Origin: Holacanthus passer
Taxonomy: Eukaryota; Chordata; Actinopteri; Pomacanthidae
Direction of reading: 5' to 3'
Assembly (NCBI GenBank): GCA_025331565.1
Contig: JAFREQ010000015.1
Coordinates: forward strand, 2,418,001 to 2,482,000
DNA: 64,000 nucleotides
Shown: in pieces, positions 48,149-59,400 of the stretch
Numbering within the stretch: position 1 is the stretch's first letter
How the letters are laid out: the number at the start of each line of letters is the position of its first letter
Program-made: the position numbers and the translations under genes
Notes under the pieces: generated by a model
What the model was told of the DNA's origin: nothing
Databases searched by the model: none
The model's input: only the letters and a program-made list of their open reading frames with translations

Positions 48149-49212
48149 ATGGTTGTACTTTCCAAAGAGTATGGATATGTGGTGTTGACTGGGACTGCCA
48201 GTATATTGATGGTTGCACATCTGGCCAAGAAGGTTGTCAACGCCCGCATCAAGTACAACGTGCCGGTGAGCAGAAGCACTGATCGTCAAATAGTCCACTA
48301 TATTTCACTCTTTCTCATTCATCCTGTTTATAATCTGCAGTCGCCCACTCAAACAGCTCTATTGCAGCTTGTTGGCAGTGGTTTCAAGCTGAAACACTGC
48401 ATCTCCTTTTCTATCATTTTGACTTGCTTATACCATTAAACCTGTCTTTTCTTTGCAGTATCCTCAGATGTACAGTGACGACCCAGAAAATGGAAAGAAG
48501 TTCAACTGCATCCAGCGTGCGCACCTAAACACGTATGTAGGCTGTGAGCAGAAATATGGGCAATGCAACTTAAATGTGTTGACACACTGATTTAATTGCA
48601 TCATGCTTTGGTGATTCAAAGTAACAGTAAAAAAAAAAAAAAAAAAAAAAGTTAACATGCTCTTATCAACTCTCACCAGCCTGGAGTCCTACCCTGCCTT
48701 TCTGTTCTGCCTCACCGTTGGTGGTTTACATTGCCCTGTGAGTTGGTTTTTACACTGTCTGCTGCCTACAACACAAAGTCTTTAGCAATTAAAGCAAACA
48801 ATTTTGAGAAACTAATGATATGCAAGGATTCCGGAAGAAATGTATCCTGTCATTATCTGAGTGTGTTACCTTTGTTTGTGTGTGTGTCAATCGCAGCGTC
48901 TCAGCAGTGGACTTGGAGCTATATGGATCATAAGCAGAGAGGTGTACGCACATGGGTACTCCACAGGAGGTAAGATAAAGTTTGGCATTATACATTTCAT
49001 CTGAAATTTCTTCTTTTGTGAGATAAAGCAGAGCGTGAAGGTGCTATTATTATGACTATTCCTCTCAATCAGATCCTAAAAAAAGAATGCGGGGACTGTT
49101 CGGGAACATAGCTTTGATTGGGATGATGCTGGCCACAGCCAACTATGGCCGCCACCTGCTCGGCTGGACGGGACCACGGGTTGGCTCCTTCCGTCGCATT
49201 ACCAATTGCTAG
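48149..49212 (+). CDS. mgst3: Microsomal glutathione S-transferase 3
   Basis: MGST3 is an integral membrane MAPEG-family enzyme of the endoplasmic reticulum and outer mitochondrial membrane, with glutathione transferase/peroxidase activity and a reported leukotriene C4 synthase activity. Five coding exons, 48149-48265, 48459-48532, 48680-48737, 48897-48969 and 49073-49212, join in phase to 462 nt, giving 153 aa; human is 152. The start MVVLSKEYGYVVLTG, the MAPEG motif FNCIQRAHLNTLESYPAF (R, N and E align with glutathione-contacting residues of LTC4 synthase) and REVYAHGYSTG are diagnostic. Four hydrophobic segments are present as expected. The C-terminus ends ITNC; the human protein also has cysteines at its end. 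The first exon is non-coding, and an AATAAA at 49757 may be the poly(A) signal. No domain is missing. Confidence 0.96.
48629..48650. repeat. Poly(A) tract in mgst3 intron
   Basis: Twenty-two consecutive A, 30 bases before the exon 4 acceptor. Confidence 0.9.
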
Positions 49213-51401
49213 TGAGGACGAAGCCTTCAGGATGGGCTCACTCAGTCATTCGCCTTATAATCAAAGCCACTCTGTGTAACCCATGTACCTTGCGACGTGT
49301 GTGCTAACCTCGGATCAATTTAACACTTGAAGTTGGGTGAAGTCGATGCTGTCAAGTGACCTGACCAGTTCTCCAGGAAGGGAAATGCCTCATTTAGGAA
49401 TAATGGATGTGTTGTATTCAGCGATTGGCACTCCCACAGCGTGCCAGACCAGTCAGAATGTCTTGATAGCATGTTCGCCTATGCCCTATTTTTGAAATGT
49501 TGAACTAGTTGGCCACATGACTTTACATATTATCTATATTTTTGTGATAAATAATTGAAGATGCTGTAACAGGAAGTGAATTTTTAGAGGGAATTTAGCC
49601 TTCCATGTTTGACGGACAGAATATCATATCATTTTTGCATTTGCTGAAATAGTCAGATTTTGTAAGTTAATGAGTATAATAATGTTAATGAAAAAAGCTT
49701 AGTCAAAAATATTGCTGTTTTAGAAAAAAAAACTCCATAACTCCAGTCATGATGATAATAAAAAAAAAAAAAAAAAAAAGCTGTTGTCTCTTCTATGTAA
49801 AACAAGGTTTTGACATGTGTCATGCTGATGATAGTAAAGATTATACATTGGTTATAAATAATCTCGTGTTTTTATTGGGAGTTGAATGGGTTGAATGTGT
49901 GTGTCTTCTTAACACTGGTGTGTGTCTCAGGGAGTGGCTGTTTTTTCTTTTTGTTTTTTTACCATTGAGTAATTGTTCAAAGTCCACATTACTTGTCCAG
50001 GCAGGTGGATTTATATCTCTGCAAAGCTGCTAGGCTCAAAAGAAAATGCCCTTCATACAACGACACAGCATAATGACCTCGCCCACATACTATATAGCTG
50101 TAACTGAACAAGGTCCCACCCTCTATGCATCTGCGACTTAAGGCTTATAGCGTTGTGGTTTCTGTTTTATTATCAAACAGGAAATCCTTATATCAATACA
50201 TTTTTACAGTCCACATTTCAATGGCATATTATCATACATCACCGTAACTCACACACTAGGTAAAAACTGATACAACAGCTTAGTTCCAGCACATTTGCGT
50301 GACACTCCAGCTAATACAGATACAGGTAATGACAATCTGAAAACTCGCCTGTGCCTCCTCTCGCTGAAAGCATTTGAACAAGCTAACCTTGTGCTGAAAC
50401 ATCCTTTATAAATATGAACACATTTAACAATAGCAGTGTGTCTTACCGTTACAATTTACTCATTAAAGTGTTTATTTAGAATAGCAAGGTGTCTTCTCAG
50501 TGTGCACTGGTGCGTTAAACATTCATCATCAAAAACAAAATAACCAAATTCAATTTTTTTTTATACCAGCATCAGGCCAAATTGACACAAGTTCCATAAC
50601 ACATGTAACTACACAGTAAAGGCTGCAACAATAAATATTTTCCACACACTATAATTTGGGGTAACAATTGAATGATTAGCATCTTCTACTGTAAGAATTG
50701 TTGAGTCTGTGTTTCCAAAGATATGGCTTTTGAATTCTAAAATCACGTCTGATTTTTGTGTACACCTCAGTTTTAAGACAACATGTGCAACCTGGCAACT
50801 TGTTTTGAAAGAGCACTTCACTAATATTTGGTCACCTAAGAATCAGAATTAATATTCCTTTTAATCGCTTTAGGCATGTTGGCAACTTTCCGTGTGTTTT
50901 GAAGCACTTAATATCCTCACTCTATCCTTGTCTCTCACTTTCCTATTTCTGGCTGGATAACCTGAGGTTGTGCATTAATTACATTGGAGGACTTCATGCA
51001 ACCTTGATCCACATGACCTCAAATGACCCCTAGGGGGCACTGTGAGCATTCATGCCACTTTTAAAGTGCTGTGCATACATTAGGAGTCAGTCAGGGGTGT
51101 AGAGGTACTATTAACTCACCTCAGGAGAGAAAGAAAACAAAAGGTTTCCAGCAGACTGAAGATCTCAGGAAACTTAAAGGGAATGTGGAAAAAAGTTCTT
51201 CTGATACCTACCATTTAAAAGACTTTCTCACGGAACCTCATAAACATTTTGATCACTGGCCAAACTCACAAGGGGGAACTCATCTGCAGAAACGCAGCTG
51301 CATCCAGGTAAAGGCTTTTCTCTGATCCACACTGGTCTTCTTTTGGTGTCTGCTTGGCTTCTGCTCTCTGAGTAGTAGAAGTGACTGACAGGATGCTTCC
51401 C
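49213..51401. other. mgst3 3' UTR and convergent intergenic region
   Basis: Holds the presumed mgst3 3' UTR (AATAAA at 49757 followed by a 19-base A tract) and, further right, the 3' UTR of the minus-strand mucin-like gene. A minus-strand poly(A) signal for that gene may be the TTTATT at about 50472. No other gene recognised. Confidence 0.5.
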
Positions 51402-54400
51402 TCAGTAGGTGTATCTGGAGAGTGGCGTGTCCTCCATCAGATCATCCTGGAGAAGATCAACAGGATAAAGTGGACTTTTACAGTAGTGCAGCTGTTAAGG
51501 ACGACTTAACAAAGGTGAGAAAAAAATTAAACAAGGTGAATGCTTATTTTAACATTTTGTCAACAGTGCATGAGTGATTCTGTGACTTCTTTTCTAAATA
51601 TGTCTGATGACATCCATAGAGCTCCAGAAATCACAACCACAACTGACTTATTTTTTCATCTTTGTGTATGTTTCTCCTCTGAAAATCTCTCCTTGTATGT
51701 GCATTTGAAAAGGAGTGGCTGTACTAAAAGTAGGATTCAATAGTTTTTGCTAAATTAGCTGGACCACTGACCTTCTTGAGAGAACTGACTGAGGGATAGT
51801 TATGACCAAGTTATGTCCCAAAATATCCTATATGTTTGCACTTGATATTTCAAAACAGCTGATTTTCAAAACATCAACAGTGAGCAAGGTTGAAAAGTTG
51901 GTGATTTGAGGCTGCAATTAAAAGTGCAGCTATTTATATTCATAGTATAAATAGTGTATTAATAGAATTGCACATCCATTAAGTTGAGGGACTACAGGCA
52001 CAGATGTCCCGCCCTCCCACAAGAATTTCCCAGTTGGGGACAAATAAAGCACATCTATCTATCTATCTATATATCTATGTATCTATCACCACTTGTTTTA
52101 AATGCTACACTCCCAGTTGGTAGGCTTTCTGCCAGAAAACCCAAAATCTAAATAACCTCTGAAGACATCATCAAGGTTATTTTCTCCATCATTAGACGGC
52201 TCCCTTTAGAGCCACAGCAGATCAGACCTTTATGTGTAAAAAAAAAAAAAAAATAGTGGAGTTGGAATCACAGAATCAGGGAAGGTGTCTTTAACAGCTT
52301 TCGTGTATTGTAATACTTGAATGCCAAGAAATGTGTGTAGTACCATGGGTAGATCCTGCAGCCGGTGGAACTCCGGGTGGTTTGTCCTCTGGCGGAATTT
52401 GAGGAAGAGGACAACGAAGATGATGGCGGTGGTGACAATGAACACTGACAGCAGACCAGCCAGCAGGGGGTCTAGAGGGGAGCTCGAGCGCAGGCGAGGC
52501 CCCTTTAGATCTAAATGACACAATAATGGACAAACGTAAAAAATATTGAGAGAATCTAGGAGGCCTCAAACAATATTCTCTCACCTTCATCTCCGACGTT
52601 AAGCTGAGATGGGGCCTCCTGGTGCGTCGGCCCCGCAGGACCCCGGCTTGTAGCTGAGGTCAGAGGCTGTCCTGCGGCCGTTGGCTGTGCGGTGGCTGTG
52701 GTCAGTGATTCAGACTGCAGCTGCACGGTGGAGGCGTGGGCTGTGGAGCGTGTATCCGGCACCATGTGAGCTGGCTGAGATGAAAAGGCGACGAGGGGAT
52801 GTGTGGTCAGAAGGGCTCTGCCTTCAGTGGATGAGAGGTGTTGCAGAGGGGCGGCGCTCTGTGCGGTCGGCGTGGATGAAAGGCCGTCCACGGCAGCTGA
52901 AAGTGGGGATGTGAGGGCAGCGCTGTGTCAGTTCAAAACCGTGTGGAGGATTCTTCAAAGGAAACTGTACACAAAGGTAACTCTACACCACCCTGCTCAT
53001 GAAAACTGATCACTCCCACTGTCATTAAAGCTGCTATCCACAATGTTTTTGTTGACAGGTCGAACTTATCCTGGTTGACAACATCAAGAAGCCCTGTTTG
53101 AAACAGAGCCAGCGTGACGGCAATGAGCTGTTTCACACACACAGCATAAAAATGGTGGTCACTACTGTTTTGACATCCACCATCTTGAACACTGTTGTGG
53201 TTTTTTGCTAGAGTGGGTGACAGTGCGCCAAACTCTCAGCTTTAAGTCACAGATTATAAAATAAGCGATTGTGGTGCTGATTGATGAAACAATAGTTGAT
53301 TGTTGATGGACAGAAAATGAATCCGCTATAATTCTGGTAATCAACTAAAGCAGTTTTCAGGCAATAATGAAAATAATTTGGTGTTGCTTAGACAAAACGA
53401 GACATTTGAAAACGTCACTGTGGGTTCTGGGAACTGACACAGACACACTGATTATCGTATAATCGAGTTTGTTGCAGCCACACACAAAGCCAGTCTTTTT
53501 TATCACGCTGCTATACATTGCATTATAATATACAGGAGTTTCTATACGTCTTGTCAGTCAATGCTTATTATTTCTACTCAGTATATGTTAAGATAAACAG
53601 GCTCACTGTCTTTTCCCTCTTTCAACATGAGTGTATTCTTACTCAGCTTTAAGCACATGTGTCTGTTGGCATCATGTTTGACAGCTCATGCTGACAGCTG
53701 GTGGAGGAGGCCGAGAGAAGGCTGCGTTCAAGGAACTCTGAACCGTCTGTAAATACAAGTCAGACTACCTTTCTGCTGTTTACACATAGGATAGAATGAA
53801 GGGTCACACAGTCGTTAGCATGGGCAAAAGGGCCAAAAGATAATGGCTAAGTACTGTATATAAGCTGAGTCAGAAGAAAAAACATTTCCTCATCATAATG
53901 CAACACATCCTTCTGGCTACTATGCATGAAGTCACAAAGTAAATCAAAGTCATTATTTATGAAATTTTAAGATTTTGAAGTGAGAAACTCCAATAGCAGC
54001 TTTTGCCAGCCTCCACATTATTGCACAGAGACAGACAGAGATGCAAAGACAACAGCTTACAAAAGGGGGAAAGAGTGTGATCTGGAAGGTGTTATGTCAC
54101 ATTGTTAGTTATTTCTGAGCTGCTCAATGAGGGAACATGGCATCAGCAGAGGGAGTTGTATATATATATCTGATCCTAAATGAGGTTACGACGCTCATTG
54201 TTGACCTCGGTCCAGTCATGTGGGGGTCACTATGTTCCTGGATCGCTGCTGGCAATGGAGCTGAGTCTCAGGAGGGAGGCTATGTTTGCAGACAGCTTTC
54301 AATTTGTGGCACAAGTGTTTGTGGAGTCTGGACAAAGTAATCAGACTAGGCCAGAGAATTATAGATGCACAGTTATAGACTAATGGATTAAATAATGACC

Positions 54401-55715
54401 ATAATTTCTATGTTTCTGAGTTTCAATGAATAAGACATATAAACAGTGCATGCAGGTTTGTCTTGTTACCTGAAGGTGAAGCAGTACCGGGGTGAGCAGT
54501 CACGACAGCAGGTACATTCTTGTGTTGAGGCGTAGCCACTGCAGAGCTTGTGGTCAACAAGTGTGTTTCATACACTGCATTTGTCACAGTCTCTGAATGG
54601 ACCGTCCCCTCAGTCTTGGTAATGGTAGTGGTCTGAGTTGGGGTTTCATCTCTGCCCACCGGATTATGTGTCCGCTGACGGACTTCATTCCCAGAATTCT
54701 CTGTCGGGTCAGGAGATGCTGAGCTTCCAGCGTGACTCGGGAGGGCAGCCAGGGTGAGGACAGGGGGCAAAGCACTGCTCTGACCTGTCAATAAAAGATA
54801 AATCATACAGATTACTGAACTGATTGTTTGGTCTATAAAACTGTGTCTGCAAAAATTGAATAAAATGAAATCTTTAGATGTCTTGTTTTGTCTGGCCAAC
54901 AGTCCAAAATGTTTTCAGTTCATTATCATTATTATTGCAAATTTCCCCACTGTGGGACGAATAAAGGTTTATCTTATTATCACTGAAGACTTAAAAAACA
55001 GAAGCAGAGATGTTTGTAATTTGTTCTTAAAAAAATACTCAAACGTTATTACTTATTAAATATAGTTGCAGATTAGTTTTCTGTCAATCAGTCAGTTGAT
55101 TAATCTCCTCATTGCAGCTCTAAAATCCCAAATATATTTCAATTTACTATTAGAAAAATCTCTGCTTGCACATGACTCATCCAATTAATTGATGATCAGA
55201 ACAGTTTAAAATCAATTGTCTGTCACTGATTATTCATTAATGGTCCAGCACATTGTGTTCTTCTAATAGGGATGTTGTGCAATTTTAATTTCAAACATGA
55301 GTTTTGAGTGTTGCCTATTTTGCAGCTGTCATGTATTGAATGAGATTAATGATGAAAACATGATACAGAGCGAAGTCTAAATAAAGTGTGCATATATTAA
55401 AAGTTCAAATAAATAAACAAGAGTCTGGTGGGCACAGATCAGAATAACATGAGTAACCACGTAGAGACAGAAATCTCAAAGAATCAAAAATCTGAATGAT
55501 CATAATTTAACAATGATCTAATGCAGCTTTGTATGAACTTTCTATGGGATCAACAGACTGTGGAGAGCATCATGGTCCAACTCACGTCAGCAGCCTGTCC
55601 TCATCACACACACACACACACACACACACAGCAGGGATGACACCTTACCTCTGGTCTGCGATGAGCCGGTAAGAAGCACCAACACGCCAAACACCAAATG
55701 AATGTCCAGTCTCAT
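51402..55715 (-). CDS. Mucin-like single-pass type I membrane protein, unidentified
   Basis: Five minus-strand exons fit in phase: 55715-55649, 54784-54470, 52896-52585, 52510-52344 and 51446-51402. They total 906 nt, 301 aa. Residues 1-22 are a signal peptide (MRLDIHLVFGVLVLLTGSSQ). Residues 23-231 are Ser/Thr/Pro/Ala-rich with many TT and PT pairs, as in heavily O-glycosylated ectodomains, and have no visible folded domain. A transmembrane helix spans about 246-268 (LLSVFIVTTAIIFVVLFLKF). A 33-residue tail runs through NHPEFHRLQDLPM to DDLMEDTPLSRYTY. The last exon was found by looking for an acidic continuation after the ATG/GTACTA donor; reading through instead would end in a poly-Phe artefact encoded by an A tract. 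I cannot name the family; podocalyxin, PSGL-1 and endomucin do not match. It is head to head with ipo13. The model is good, the function unknown. Confidence 0.72.
52024..52086 (+). repeat. Retroelement-like tail with (ATCT)n
   Basis: AATTTCCCAGTTGGGGACAAATAAAG followed by ATCT repeats is the plus-orientation form of the fish non-LTR/SINE 3'-end signature seen in minus orientation at 2.07 and 19.90 kb. It lies in the last intron of the mucin-like gene. Confidence 0.45.
53225..53480. repeat. Fish MITE-like repeat, GCAGCC family
   Basis: Contains GACATTTGAAAACGTCACTG, TGGGTTCTGGGAACTG, ATAATCGAG and ends TTTGTTGCAGCCA, in the same order as 27618-27903. It lies in an intron of the mucin-like gene. 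Confidence 0.5.
54855..55130. repeat. Fish MITE-like repeat split by a retroelement tail
   Basis: TTTAGATGTCTTGTTTTGTC and CCAACAGTCCAAAATG belong to the same family as 27618-27903 in opposite orientation. At 54936-54980 it is interrupted by TTTCCCCACTGTGGGACGAATAAAGG, a retroelement-type tail. Family sequence seems to resume (GTTGATTAATCTCCTCATTG) before the end GCAGCTCTAAAATC. Decayed. Confidence 0.4.
55605..55630. repeat. (CA)n microsatellite
   Basis: Thirteen CA units, 19 bases past the donor of exon 1 of the mucin-like gene. Confidence 0.9.
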
Positions 55716-56051
55716 CTCATTGGAGGCCTTCCCCTGCAGACGACAGTAAAACGGGCACCACGGCGAGCTCTGATCTCCGCTGTTCGGCTGCGAGCTGCTT
55801 TCCGTTACGTGATTTGACGGGGTGCCTCATCAGCGCTAAAAATATCCGGAGGGAGTCGGGCAGAAGAGGAGCAGGGGTGGGGCCGCGTGGCGGGAGGGGG
55901 AGCACCGGAGCCGCTTTATTCTGAAGAGCCCCAAACTCCACATCCCTGATCCCGATGCACGTTCACGCCTCAGTCTGCATCTCTGCCTTTCTCCTCTCGC
56001 ACTCACTCATCCCCGCATCCATTCCTGGGAAAAAAACAGTTTGCAGCCGCT

Positions 56052-56274
56052 CCAATCAGGTGTCGGTGCGTCAGACGCGCACTCGGTGACGTCAGGCGCG
56101 CCTGTTGTGGAGCGCTAGACACCAACAAGTTTGACCGGATCCATCCTCATTGTGGGTTGTAATGTGACTTGAAAGAGTGACAGGTGAATGTGTGTCAGTG
56201 TCGCCTTGGTGGTAACGTGAGACACCAACTTTTCAGCCCCCCCCTCCTCCTCCTCAGAGGTCGGCGTGACGTCA
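56052..56274. promoter_or_regulatory. Shared promoter region of ipo13 and the mucin-like gene
   Basis: Between the divergent start codons (55715 and 56438) lie CCAAT at 56052-56056 and two perfect TGACGTCA palindromes at 56087-56094 and 56267-56274. The stretch is CpG-rich with no TATA box. Which TSS each element serves cannot be told; a bidirectional promoter is inferred. Confidence 0.5.
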
Positions 56275-56437
56275 CAGCCCACATGTGTACACTGTGGACA
56301 GCTGAGCGTGTCCTCCACCAGCCTGCTTTCACACACTTCAGAGGACAGCCAATCCTCCGTTTGATTGCTTCCCTTTCACCGATCAGACTTTGATTTGTGG
56401 AGGATCATCCAGCTGCGTTGAGGAGACACCTGAGTTC

Positions 56438-59400
56438 ATGTTGGAGATGGAGCCTCCAGCCAATCCGGGAGACAGCCCGGTGGAGTTGGAGTTGACGGTG
56501 GAGAATGTGGAGTCGGTAAGTTTCATGTCAGTAATCAGCCTCTTCACTGGATGACTGTTTATTGACCTGAGCCTGCAGATGGATCTCCTGTGCTATCATT
56601 CAAACACCAGAGCTCATTTGAACGCACGTTTGTCAAAGAGCTGCAGCAGCATCTCATATTAATATTGATGCATTTTATTTTATATAATAACTGACGTTAT
56701 AGTAAAACAGCAGCAGTATGGTCAAACAGAAAAGAATAGTTTGTTAATTGCACTTCAACATAGCACGATCAGACAAACTGGACCTTTTGTAACATGATAC
56801 CAGCTATAAGCATATGCTGTCCTAATAATAACTAACACCATGTGCTTTGGATCAGTTGGTATGACAGCACATTTCTTTACACTATTCAAACAATGCACGC
56901 GTGCACGATTATTACGGCTTGTTGTAAATGCGCCTCAGGAATCTAATTTAAAGATACTATGAAAAAATTAGTCGTATCAACCTGTTACACTAGATGAGAC
57001 ACTATGCATTTATTGTCTTGACTGTATACATTCTCAGTGAAACTGGATAGGAAATCTAGGGATATTGATTGTTGGACTTTATTATGATTTTGATCCACTC
57101 TGACGTCCTCATATCTGTTTATACCTTTGCATTGGTTCCTCTGTCCTCCAGGCTCTCTACCAGCTGTACTTTGATCCGGACATGGAGCGTAAGAATGTGG
57201 CCCAGAAGTGGCTGACCCAGACCCAGGCCTCTGCTCAGGCATGGCAGTTCTGCTGGGCCCTGCTGGGCCCTGACAAGGTCGGATGTCAGTGTTGATCACA
57301 GCTGCAAAATGAGAATACTTTGTTGAGTTCAAACATGAATCCAGTATGTGTGTGTCTCTTTGCAGCTCCCAGAGGTGCAGTTTTTTGGCGCCAGCACCCT
57401 TCACAACAAGATCTCCTGTCATTGGAGTGACCTCCCCACAGACCAGCATGAGGGCCTGAGGATGCAGCTCCTCTCTCACATCCTGCACTTCTCCTCGGGG
57501 CCCAAAATGGTGCTGACCAGGCTGTGTGTGGCCCTTGCTGCTATGGCTCTTAACCTAATTCCCCAGGCTTGGTCCCAGCCCGTGGAGGACATGGTGAGGG
57601 CCTTCCAACCGCAGAAGCCTGACTCTGAGGGGGGCTCCGGTGCAGAGGCCCCCCAGGACCCTCAGGCACATTGCCTCGCGCTGCTGGAGCTCCTCACTGT
57701 GCTGCCGGAGGAGTTCCAGAGCAGCCGTCTGGCTCAGGCTCGCCGCGCCCAGCTGAGGGAGGCCCTGGCCGGGGAGTGGACGGCGGTGTGTCCCATGCTG
57801 CGCCAGCTGCTCCAAAGCCAGGACTCCTCGAAGCAGGTGAAGGAGAAGGTGCTCCGCTGCCTGTCCAGCTGGGTGGGGCTGGGCGTGCCGTTAGGGGAGA
57901 GTCACGAACTGGTCCAGGACTGTTTCACTGCCCTGTCCGTGCCAGAGCTGTTTGACACAGCTGTGGAGACGATAGTTAACGCCATCTCACAGCCTGACTG
58001 CCAGAGGTGAGAAACACACATAATTTCATTAAGGTCACAGTCTATTTTCAGGCGCATGAATCAGAACATGTGTGTGCAGGTACATCGATGCTCTGGTGAA
58101 CCTGATGCCTCTGGTGCTGGGTCTCCATGACCAGCTGAAGACGGCCGCTCAGGACGGGGACATGGAAACCTCACATGGCATCTGTCGTATTGCTGTCGCC
58201 TTAGGGGAAACTCACTCCAGGTACACACACATGCACAGACACACACATCCATCCAATAACCTGGCTTCAGTAAATGGCTTTTATTCTTTAATTTGGATTG
58301 ATGTGTTTGTGTATGACAGGGTTTTGTTGGAACAGGTGGAGCACTGGCAAGAATATCTGGCCTTGGTTAACATGATTCTTTTCTGCACCGGCATCCCTGG
58401 CCACTACCCAGTCAGTGAGACCACCAGCTCCCTAACACTCACCTTCTGGTACACTCTGCAGGTTAGATGAATGTATGAGATTAATACATGTTTTTTTCAG
58501 TTTACTAAGTTACTCATGTGTGCATTAAATGTGAAAGTGCGTCTTCATGCAACTCCTATCAAAGGATTTAGACGCCTGACTTTTTTTATCTAATTATTTT
58601 CTTGCATGCTCTCAGGATGACATCTTGTCATTCGAGGAGGAGAAACAGGCGATTTACCTGCAGGTCTACAGGCCGGTTTACTTCCAACTGGTGGACGTGC
58701 TTTTACATAAATCCCACTATCCCTCCCAGGACGATTACGCCTCCTGGTCTTCTGATGACAAGGAGCAGTTCAGAATTTACAGGTGAGACACAAAGTGCAG
58801 CTTGATTTCAGACTGGATTTGATTTCCTTTCCATCCTAATGGACACATGTCTGTATCAAATTACCTGCCAATCCTGGCAATGACTAAAAATGGTAGCCAC
58901 AGACTGAGCTTGGCATTTCATGTCTTGTTTCAGAGTGGACATTTCCGACACTCTGATGTACGTGTATGAAATGCTGGGGGCAGAGCTGCTCAGTAACCTC
59001 TATGACAGGCTGGGCAGGCAGCTGATGGACCCCCAGCAGTCAGCAGTATGGCAGGTAAGGTCATTAATTACTACATTAATTGCATAATCTGTAGGTACTT
59101 GTCCACAATGGATACTATCCAGGGATGGAGAGTTAATCCGTTTTATCCGTTTACCTATTTTTCTTTATTTACAAAATGCCCTGATCCTTTAATCTGATAC
59201 CTACCACCTCCCCTTCTTTTGACCTAACGTCACACTTTGTTTTTCTCCACCTTCAGGACACAGAGGCCCTGTTATTTGGCTTCCAGTCCATAGCTGAGAC
59301 CATAGATGTGAACTACTCTGATGTTATCCCCGGTCTTATTGGCCTGATCCCCAGAATCAACATCAGCAACGTCATGCTTGCTGACACCGTCATGTACACT

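Noticed and set aside
47687..48298. Minus-strand 203-codon frame over the mgst3 first intron
   Set aside because: Antisense to a well supported mgst3 exon and passes through a poly-Phe tract from simple sequence.
52230..52343. Read-through end of mucin-like exon 4
   Set aside because: It would give a tail ending in five Phe encoded by an A tract; splicing at ATG/GTACTA to the 51446-51402 exon gives a far better protein end.
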